From assembly GCA_900546085.1 (NCBI GenBank), contig URBS01000116.1, positions 1 to 6,462 on the forward strand: a stretch of 6,462 nucleotides of DNA, written 5' to 3'. This document shows, in pieces, positions 1-5,055 of the stretch (the stretch's first letter is position 1; each line of letters opens with the position of its first letter). A program made the translations under genes and the position numbers. Under the pieces are notes generated by a model, which worked only from the letters and a program-made list of their open reading frames with translations, was not told where the DNA came from and made no database searches. This DNA is from an uncultured Collinsella sp. (lineage in GTDB: Bacteria > Actinomycetota > Coriobacteriia > Coriobacteriales > Coriobacteriaceae).

Positions 1-68
1 GCCCAGAGGGTATCGAGGTCGATGCGGTCAACTGAGGCAACATATCGTTTGGGGCTAAAAATCCTCAT
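1..68 (-). CDS. Partial 5' end of probable YqeG-family HAD phosphatase
   Basis: Only the first 22 codons and part of the next are inside the window; the gene runs off the left edge. The visible protein begins MRIFSPKRYVASVDRIDLD and then TLWA. The pattern of a proline, then YV, then S-V-x-x-I-D-L-x-x-L resembles the N-terminus of YqeG-type HAD IIIA phosphatases as I remember them. The diagnostic HAD DxDxT motif would lie beyond the edge, so this is an inference. The ATG lies 2 nt after the mltG TGA stop (TGA-TC-ATG). There is only a weak GGAA about 8 nt upstream of it, so translation is probably coupled to mltG. It would be the fourth gene of the alaS-ruvX-mltG operon. Gene order in related bacteria, as I recall it, also fits an aroE or yqeG gene here. 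I am fairly sure it is a real gene start and less sure of the family. Confidence 0.55.
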   Translation of the reverse strand, partial: MRIFSPKRYVASVDRIDLDTLW

Positions 69-70
69 GA

Positions 71-1504
71 TCAATTCCAAGACTGTTGGTGCTCTTCGTA
101 GGTCTTCGAGAAATACTCCTCATCCTGTGTAATGTAGAAATACAGGTCATCAGAGTCGGTCGGCTCAAGGGTAGCCTTGAGCGCCTCGAGCGACGGAGAG
201 CAGATGGGCGTGGGCGGCAGGCCTTCATGCTTATAGGTGTTATACGGACTATCGCTCTGCAGGTCGTCGGCGGTAACCTCGCCGCCGGTGACATACATCA
301 TGGTCGCATCGCTATTGAGGTAACGCAGGCCATCGAGCTTGCCCGCCAGACGGTTATAGAAAACCGAAGCCACATGCGCGCGCTGATCGGCGTTGAGGCC
401 CTCGCGCTCGACGATCGAGGCAAGGTTAACGATGTCGTAATCGGACATCTCCACGCCATAGCGCTCCTTGATCTTGGCCTCGCAGCTGGCAAAGTCAAGC
501 GACTTATACTCGGCGTTGAACTGGTCAAGCATGGCGCGAATCACATCATCGGCAGACGGGTCCTTACCCAACGAATAGGTCTTGGGGAATAGGAAGCCCT
601 CGAGCGAATCGTTCGCGGCATCTTTAAGGAAAGCGTAATCATTCACATAATTGCTCGCCTTGGCCTGGTTAAGGAAGTCTTCCTTGGAGATGCTGTCGTA
701 TGCCGCGGCCACGCGATCGGCGACCTGGTCGACTGTTAGGCCCTCAGGGATAGTCAGCGCATCGGAGCCCGCATTGGGGCCTTCCATGAGCTGCTGAACA
801 ACCTTGGTCGCGTCCATGAGCGTGGTAAACGAGTAGGCGCCAGGCTTAAGCGACATATCGGCATTGAGCTTTTTGACCGCCGCATAATAATCCTTGGGGT
901 CTTCGACGATATGGTTCTCGGAGAGAATCGAAGCGATGGTATCACCCGAGGCGCCATCGGGAATCGTGACGGTAACTTGCTGGCCAGCGGTGACGCCTGT
1001 CTCCTCCCCGCCAAACAGGCCCTTGACGGCCGGAACGACAAAGAAGGCAATGGCAGCAAGAGCAAGTACGGCAACAACAACGCCGATAATCATGGGCACC
1101 GGCGAGCTCTTCTTTTGGGTACCGCGACGAGCATGCGTGTTGTAGCTCGAGCGGGCCGCCGGAGCAACGCCATGCGAACCGCGAGCGTGATGCGAATGCG
1201 ATTGGGGGGCCTGCGTTCGCTGAGTAGGTGCCTGATGCTTAAAGCGAGCACCGCCTGCAGGCTGAGCCGAACGAGCAGCGGGCTGCTGAGCCGCGTGAGA
1301 AGCCGGATACTGAACCGAACGAGCAGAAGGCTGCTGACCCGTCCGTTGAACAGGTTGGGCTGAACGAGAGGAGGACTGCACCGGGCGCGCGGCAGATTGA
1401 GCTGCGCGCTGGGTCGGCTGTGCCGGACGCTGGCCAGGCTGGGCAGGGCGCGACGACGGCTGACGTGTACGATTCGGCTGGCGCGGATCGGGAGCGCTAG
1501 GCAT
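71..1504 (-). CDS. mltG: MltG, endolytic peptidoglycan transglycosylase (YceG family)
   Basis: Membrane-anchored endolytic lytic transglycosylase. In this family the enzyme cuts nascent glycan strands outside the membrane and is thought to set their length. From the chosen ATG it is 477 aa. Residues 1 to about 135 are disordered and rich in P, Q, S, A and R. One transmembrane helix follows at about 136-160 (VPMIIGVVVAVLALAAIAFF onward). Next comes a LysM-like segment (VTIPDGASGDTIASIL) and then the catalytic YceG domain. GFLFPKTY is at 303-310. ASIVERE is at 362-368, and its first Glu (E366) matches the catalytic Glu of E. coli MltG. SPYNTY (419-424) and GLPPTPICSP (428-437) are also conserved. 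The start at 1504 is preceded by GAGGAGG about 6 nt upstream and overlaps the end of ruvX by 8 nt. An ATG at 1561 is in frame but lies inside ruvX with no clear Shine-Dalgarno site. The long N-terminal tail is the unusual part. Confidence 0.95.
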   Translation of the reverse strand: MPSAPDPRQPNRTRQPSSRPAQPGQRPAQPTQRAAQSAARPVQSSSRSAQPVQRTGQQPSARSVQYPASHAAQQPAARSAQPAGGARFKHQAPTQRTQAPQSHSHHARGSHGVAPAARSSYNTHARRGTQKKSSPVPMIIGVVVAVLALAAIAFFVVPAVKGLFGGEETGVTAGQQVTVTIPDGASGDTIASILSENHIVEDPKDYYAAVKKLNADMSLKPGAYSFTTLMDATKVVQQLMEGPNAGSDALTIPEGLTVDQVADRVAAAYDSISKEDFLNQAKASNYVNDYAFLKDAANDSLEGFLFPKTYSLGKDPSADDVIRAMLDQFNAEYKSLDFASCEAKIKERYGVEMSDYDIVNLASIVEREGLNADQRAHVASVFYNRLAGKLDGLRYLNSDATMMYVTGGEVTADDLQSDSPYNTYKHEGLPPTPICSPSLEALKATLEPTDSDDLYFYITQDEEYFSKTYEEHQQSWN

Positions 1505-1925
1505 GCGAAACCTCCTCGTTTTTACGATCAAGCCACGTCTGCAAAAACAGGCTGGCGGCAATCATGTCAATCTTGCCCCTCATCTGTTTTTCGTTGAGGC
1601 CCTGCTCGCGCAGGATACGCTTGGCCTCTTGCGAGGACAGGCGCTCGTCCTCAAACTCCAACGGAAGATCGAGCTCGTCGGCAATCTTTTGCGCAACAGC
1701 GGCAACACGCTCGGCCTGGGGACCGGGCTCACCGGCCATGGTCAGGGGACGCCCACTTACCAGGATATCGGGCTCATAGTCCTCGAGCAGGTAGCGGAAC
1801 GTCTTGGCCATACCGGTGACCTCTGCAGCCGGGAGCACCTTGACAGGCATCGCCATCTTGCCATCACGGCTCGAGACGGCGATGCCGATCCTGGTCTCCC
1901 CTATGTCCAGCGCAAGCGCGACCAC
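1497..1925 (-). CDS. ruvX: RuvX/YqgF, RuvC-fold Holliday junction resolvase-like protein
   Basis: Small cytoplasmic RNase H-fold protein of 142 aa, close to the usual 135-150 aa of the family. Family members are implicated in 16S rRNA 5' end maturation and were first named as putative Holliday junction resolvases. Visible motifs are the N-terminal strand ALDIGETRIGIAVS with acidic D7, SGRPLTMAGEPGPQA (about 57-71), FEDERLSSQEA (91-101), and KIDMIAASLFLQTWLD (118-133) with D120. These match the three acidic positions expected of this fold. The start is a GTG at 1925, 17 nt after the alaS stop, with a weak AGGTAG 5 nt upstream. No better start fits before the DIG motif. The last codons overlap the mltG start by 8 nt (ATGCCTAG), so the two are probably translationally coupled. 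It is co-transcribed with alaS by position. Confidence 0.94.
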   Translation of the reverse strand: MVALALDIGETRIGIAVSSRDGKMAMPVKVLPAAEVTGMAKTFRYLLEDYEPDILVSGRPLTMAGEPGPQAERVAAVAQKIADELDLPLEFEDERLSSQEAKRILREQGLNEKQMRGKIDMIAASLFLQTWLDRKNEEVSHA

Positions 1926-1942
1926 AGCGACTACCTAGATTC

Positions 1943-4600
1943 TTAGGCGCCGAGCGCGGTCTTAGCGGCCGCGAGGGCATCGGCGATGCCGGCGGCGTTC
2001 TTGCCGCCAGCCTGGGCCATGTTGGGACGACCGCCACCGCGACCGTCGACCAGGCCCGCGATCTGCTTGATCACGTTACCGGCGTGGAAACCGGCCTTGA
2101 CGGCGTCATCGGAGCCGGCGGCGAGCAGGGCCGGGGTGCCCTTCTCGGTCACACTGGCGACGACGCAGGCGACGGGACCGGCGACCTTCTGGTGCACGGT
2201 ATCCCACACATTGCGCAGGTCGGCAGCCTCAAGGCCCTGGAGCTCAGCGACAACGAGCTTGTAGCCATTCAGCTCGACAGCGCCTTCGATGGCGCTGGAA
2301 ATCGCATCGGAGGAGCCACCGGTGAGTGCCTTCTTGAGCTTGTTGGAAGTCTCGCGCAGCTCGGCCTGCAGGTTCTCCACGCGGGCGGGAACCTCGTCGA
2401 CGCGGCACTTGAGCGCAGCGGCAGCGGCGTCAACGAGCGCCAGGCGGTCGGCCATGTAGTCGAGAGCGCCCTTAGAGGTCACGGCCTCGATACGACGGAC
2501 GTTCGAGCCCGTGGAGGACTCGGAAATAATCTTGAACAGGCCGATCTCGGCAGTGTTGGCGGCATGCGTACCACCGCAGAGCTCACGGGAGAACGGCTGA
2601 TCCTCGGCGCCCACGGAGACAACGCGGACGACATCGCCGTACTTCTCGCCAAACAGGGCGACAGCACCGGCAGCCTTGGCCTCGTCGATGCCCATGACGC
2701 GGGTCACGACCGGCTTGGAAGCGAAGATCTGCTGGTTGACCAGGTCCTCGACAGCCTTGAGCTGCTCGGAGGACAGGGCCTCGAAGTGCGTGAAGTCAAA
2801 GCGCAGGTGCTCGGGCGTCACCAACGAGCCAGCCTGGGAGACATGCTCGCCCAGGACCTGCTTAAGCGCGGCGTCGAGCAGGTGCGTGGCGGTGTGGTTG
2901 CGACGCAGGAAGCCACGGCGCTCGGCGTCGAGCGCGGCGGTCACGGTAGCACCGACGGTCAGCGTGCCCTCGGCAACGTGAGCAACGTGGGCATACAGGC
3001 CGTTGTGGTTCTTGGTATCGGAAATGGTCAGCGCAACTCCCTCGGCGGAAAGCTCGCCGGCGTCGCCCTGCTGGCCGCCCATCTCGGCGTAGAACGGGGT
3101 GCGGTCGAGCACGACCTCGACGTCCTCACCGGCAGCAACGGACTCGACGGACTCGCCGTTGCGCACGATGGCGACAACCTTGGCGCCATCGATGACGTCG
3201 TTGTCATAGCCGTCGAACTCGGTCGCGGCAACCTTGTCGGAAAGCTCGACCCACACGTCGTTAAAGCTACCCCAGGCATCGCCCTTAGCGTTGGCGCGGG
3301 CGCGGGCCTTCTGGTCCTCCATGCAAGCGGTAAAGCCATCCATGTCGACGTCGTGACCGGCGGTGCCGGCGATCTCGACAGTCAGGTCAATGGGGAAACC
3401 AAAGGTGTCGTGAAGCTTAAAGGCAACATCGCCCGGAAGGACAGCGCCGTCGGCGAGCGCGGCCAGGGCCTCGTCCAGGTAAACGCGGCCGTTGTCGAGC
3501 GTCGTTGAGAAACGCTCCTCCTCGGAGGCGACGATGCCCTTAACGAGCGCGACGTTCTTGAGCAGCTCGGGATAAGCCTCGCCCATCTGAGCGTTGACCT
3601 CGTCGATAAACTTGGTCAGGAAGGCGCCCTCGATGCCCAGCAGACGACCGTGGAACACGGCACGACGGAGCAGGCGGCGCAGGACGTACTCGCGGCCCTC
3701 GTTACCGGGCAGGATGCCGTCCGAGATCATAAAGTCGACGGCACGGGAGTGGTCGGCGATGATGCGCAGGGAGCGGCTGGCGCCGGAGTAATCGTCGGCG
3801 TCATAGGTCTTGCCGCTGATCTCCTCGCCGAGTTTGACGAGGTGCTGCATCAGATCGCCGTCGTAGTTAGCGGTCTTGTGCTGCATGATGGCGGCCATGC
3901 GCTCCAGACCCATGCCCGTATCGAGGTTGCGGTGCGGCAGCTCCGGCATGGAGCCATCCTCCTGGCGGTCGTACTGGGTAAACACGAGGTTCCAGAACTC
4001 AAGGAAGCGGTCGCAGTCGCAGCCAGGCTTGCAGTCGGGGCTGCCGCAACCGACCTCCTCGCCCATGTCAAAGTAGATCTCGGAGCACGGACCGCAGGGG
4101 CCGGTGGGGCCAGCGGCCCAGAAGTTGTCGTCCTCGCCCAGGCGGGAGATGTGATCCTCGGCAACGCCCAGAGAGCGCCACACGTCGTGAGTCTCGTCGT
4201 CCTCGGTAAATACGGTGAAGTACAGGCGGTCGAGCGGCAGCTTGAACTCCTTGGTGATGAGCTCAAAGGCCCAAGCGCAGGCCTGCTGCTTGGAGACGCC
4301 GCCAAAGGAGAAGTCGCCGAGCATCTCAAAGAAGGAAAGGTGACGGCCGTCCTCGCCGATGCAGTCGATGTCGTTGGTGCGGACACACTTCTGGCAGGAG
4401 ATCGCGCCGATCTCCTTCATGGTCTTCTTGCCCTGGTAGTACTCCTTAAACTGGTTCATGCCGGCGTTGGCAAGCAGCAGCGAAGGATCGTCGGGGACGA
4501 GGGACGAAGAAGGATAGAGCTTAAGACCGCGCTCCTCAAAGAAGTTGAGGAACTTAGAGCGAATCTCGGCCGTAGTCATTGACGGGTAGTCAGCACTCAT
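1943..4600 (-). CDS. alaS: Alanyl-tRNA synthetase
   Basis: Class II aminoacyl-tRNA synthetase that charges tRNA-Ala in the cytoplasm and hydrolyses mischarged Ser- or Gly-tRNA-Ala. The chosen start gives 885 aa, close to the usual 870-880. Domains in order are as follows. The catalytic core has motif 1 around residues 14-60, motif 2 around 74-100 (RTNDIDCIGEDGRHLSFFEM onward), AAGPTGPCGPCSEIYFD (about 162-178) and motif 3 GMGLER (229-234). A cysteine cluster (C185, C190, C194, C196) lies just before DRFLEFWNLVFTQY. The editing domain carries RNHTATHLL (H569, H573) and CGGTH (C675, H679), the four usual zinc and editing residues. The C-Ala domain ends with GGGRPNMAQAGG (855-866). All key residues are intact. 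The ATG at 4600 has GAGGAGA 8 nt upstream. A longer frame from 4690 would run through the promoter and part of the terminator, and an ATG at 4579 lacks a Shine-Dalgarno site. It is the first gene of the operon. Confidence 0.98.
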   Translation of the reverse strand: MSADYPSMTTAEIRSKFLNFFEERGLKLYPSSSLVPDDPSLLLANAGMNQFKEYYQGKKTMKEIGAISCQKCVRTNDIDCIGEDGRHLSFFEMLGDFSFGGVSKQQACAWAFELITKEFKLPLDRLYFTVFTEDDETHDVWRSLGVAEDHISRLGEDDNFWAAGPTGPCGPCSEIYFDMGEEVGCGSPDCKPGCDCDRFLEFWNLVFTQYDRQEDGSMPELPHRNLDTGMGLERMAAIMQHKTANYDGDLMQHLVKLGEEISGKTYDADDYSGASRSLRIIADHSRAVDFMISDGILPGNEGREYVLRRLLRRAVFHGRLLGIEGAFLTKFIDEVNAQMGEAYPELLKNVALVKGIVASEEERFSTTLDNGRVYLDEALAALADGAVLPGDVAFKLHDTFGFPIDLTVEIAGTAGHDVDMDGFTACMEDQKARARANAKGDAWGSFNDVWVELSDKVAATEFDGYDNDVIDGAKVVAIVRNGESVESVAAGEDVEVVLDRTPFYAEMGGQQGDAGELSAEGVALTISDTKNHNGLYAHVAHVAEGTLTVGATVTAALDAERRGFLRRNHTATHLLDAALKQVLGEHVSQAGSLVTPEHLRFDFTHFEALSSEQLKAVEDLVNQQIFASKPVVTRVMGIDEAKAAGAVALFGEKYGDVVRVVSVGAEDQPFSRELCGGTHAANTAEIGLFKIISESSTGSNVRRIEAVTSKGALDYMADRLALVDAAAAALKCRVDEVPARVENLQAELRETSNKLKKALTGGSSDAISSAIEGAVELNGYKLVVAELQGLEAADLRNVWDTVHQKVAGPVACVVASVTEKGTPALLAAGSDDAVKAGFHAGNVIKQIAGLVDGRGGGRPNMAQAGGKNAAGIADALAAAKTALGA

Positions 4601-4623
4601 AGAGGGAATCTCCTCGGTTTCAC

Positions 4624-4648
4624 ATCGAAACAGTTCAAACGTAACGAT
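4624..4648. promoter_or_regulatory. Imperfect 25-nt dyad in alaS leader, possible operator
   Basis: The segment pairs with its own reverse complement at 8 of 12 position pairs around a central C at 4636. The outer arms ATCG and CGAT pair fully, as do inner AC/GT and TT/AA. It overlaps the downstream edge of the proposed alaS -10 box and spans the expected transcription start, a normal place for a repressor site. E. coli AlaS is known to repress its own gene by binding a palindrome near the start of transcription, but I see no proof that this site works that way. It could also be chance or a weak RNA hairpin. Confidence 0.35.
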
Positions 4649-4674
4649 ATTACCATCCAACCGCCCCCGTGCAA
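4647..4674 (-). promoter_or_regulatory. Probable sigma70-type promoter of alaS operon
   Basis: On the minus strand, TTGCAC (4669-4674) is followed after 16 nt by TAATAT (4647-4652), which is preceded by TGG as an extended -10 (TGn). The -35 matches the consensus at three positions and the -10 at four. Transcription would start near 4640 and leave a leader of about 40 nt before the alaS ATG. The -35 box begins inside the U-tract of the upstream terminator, so terminator and promoter abut. This is the best promoter I could find between that terminator and alaS. Confidence 0.5.
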
Positions 4675-4702
4675 AAAAGAGGGCCGCCAAACAGCGACCC
4701 TC
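4673..4702 (-). terminator. Rho-independent terminator upstream of alaS
   Basis: In minus-strand RNA a 9-bp stem forms between GAGGGUCGC (4702-4694) and GCGGCCCUC (4687-4679). It has one G-U pair and a six-base loop, and is followed at once by six U residues (4678-4673). In plus-strand RNA the same position would be an A-C mismatch with no U-tract after it, so the element points toward alaS. The only minus-strand gene upstream is the AI-2E transporter, which ends 353 nt earlier, so this probably ends its transcript and insulates alaS. An attenuator for alaS is less likely because a promoter follows directly and no T-box motif is visible. Confidence 0.82.
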
Positions 4703-4739
4703 CAGCGAAAGTGCACGTTATTTAGTACTGTGCGATCCT

Positions 4740-4767
4740 TTGAAAAAGGCTGCTGTAGAATTACATT
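4740..4767 (+). promoter_or_regulatory. Candidate promoter of the small membrane protein gene
   Basis: TTGAAA at 4740-4745 matches the -35 consensus at five of six positions. After 16 nt, TACATT at 4762-4767 matches the -10 at four of six. Transcription would start near 4774, with a leader of about 36 nt. The -35 lies in a short dyad, CCTTT-GAA-AAAGG (4737-4749). The -10 and start site lie in the duplicated 16-bp units. An alternative -10, TATAAG at 4782-4787, is closer to consensus but has no good -35 at normal spacing. Confidence 0.42.
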
Positions 4768-4782
4768 GCTGTAGAATTACAT
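4751..4782 (+). repeat. Perfect tandem duplication of a 16-bp unit, two TGTA-N4-TACA dyads
   Basis: The unit TGCTGTAGAATTACAT occurs twice back to back, at 4751-4766 and 4767-4782, without a mismatch. Each copy contains the dyad TGTA-GAAT-TACA (4754-4765 and 4770-4781), whose centres are 16 bp apart. The first dyad fills most of the spacer and touches the proposed -10; the second covers the expected start of transcription. This is the layout of a double repressor operator. It could also be a simple replication-slippage duplication with no function. Confidence 0.9.
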
Positions 4783-4797
4783 ATAAGAGTCACCCGG

Positions 4798-4803
4798 AAG
4801 GAG
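4798..4803 (+). promoter_or_regulatory. Ribosome binding site of the small membrane protein
   Basis: AAGGAG lies 6 nt before the ATG at 4810, a near-ideal Shine-Dalgarno site and spacing. It is the main reason to treat the small reading frame as a real gene, and it fixes the start. An overlapping frame beginning at 4740 lacks such a site. Confidence 0.8.
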
Positions 4804-4809
4804 CGATCG

Positions 4810-5049
4810 ATGAAAAGCAAACGATTTTTCCTCAATGCATTTCTGTTAGTGGCACTTTTAACGCTTTTGGCTTTCTCCTGCTGGTACGCAAACCAACCAG
4901 CATTTGGCTACGCGTTGTATGCAGTAATGTCCGGCAATAAGACTTATTACACTCTTCGCGCAATTGACATTATCTTTTTCTATGTTGCCGGCCCCTTATC
5001 AATCGCTTTGCTCGCGTTTCTTGTCATTTACAACTTCAAGAAACGGTAA
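4810..5049 (+). CDS. Small two-helix membrane protein, unknown function
   Basis: A 79-aa protein of no family I recognise. Its basic N-terminus (MKSKR) is followed by a hydrophobic helix at about 6-26. A polar loop at about 27-50 is rich in aromatic residues (WYANQPAFGYALYAV, then NKTYY). A second helix lies at about 51-74 and the basic end is NFKKR. By the positive-inside rule both ends face the cytoplasm and the loop faces out. AFSC at 21-24 is not a convincing lipobox. The start is set by AAGGAG 6 nt upstream. It is the only plus-strand gene here and its stop lies 6 nt from the stop of the AI-2E transporter. By my count it is about 42% G+C, against 60-67% in sampled rows of neighbouring genes, which suggests a separate origin. 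No terminator is visible after it. It could be a holin-like protein, a type I toxin-like peptide or an envelope protein; the sequence does not decide. Confidence 0.75.
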   Translation: MKSKRFFLNAFLLVALLTLLAFSCWYANQPAFGYALYAVMSGNKTYYTLRAIDIIFFYVAGPLSIALLAFLVIYNFKKR

Positions 5050-5055
5050 TAGGAC

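Noticed and set aside
86..592. Plus-strand open frame (168 codons) opposite mltG
   Set aside because: It lies fully opposite the conserved catalytic domain of MltG and has no recognisable domain.
1505..1561. Longer MltG start adding 19 residues
   Set aside because: It would lie wholly inside ruvX without a Shine-Dalgarno site, whereas the ATG at 1504 has a strong one, GAGGAGG.
2084..3508. Long plus-strand open frame (474 codons) opposite alaS
   Set aside because: It is a mirror of GC-rich alaS codons, with a low-complexity Gly/Leu/Val-rich translation, no ribosome site and no family resemblance. alaS on the other strand has every expected motif.
3650..4582. Plus-strand open frame (310 codons) opposite the alaS 5' half
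   Set aside because: Same antisense shadow effect; composition is repetitive and it has no plausible start signal.
4711..4733. Short inverted repeat GCAC/GTGC and the palindromes GTGCAC and AGTACT
   Set aside because: Only four pairs with a long loop, and six-base palindromes are expected by chance; no U-tract follows on either strand.
4601..4809. T-box riboswitch leader for alaS
   Set aside because: No conserved AGGGUGGNACCGCG-like antiterminator is present, and the proposed alaS promoter lies after the terminator and leaves only about 40 nt of leader.
4870..4884. Possible lipoprotein signal (AFSC) in the small membrane protein
   Set aside because: The residues before Cys do not fit the usual L-A/S-G/A-C lipobox, and the helix reads better as a plain membrane span.
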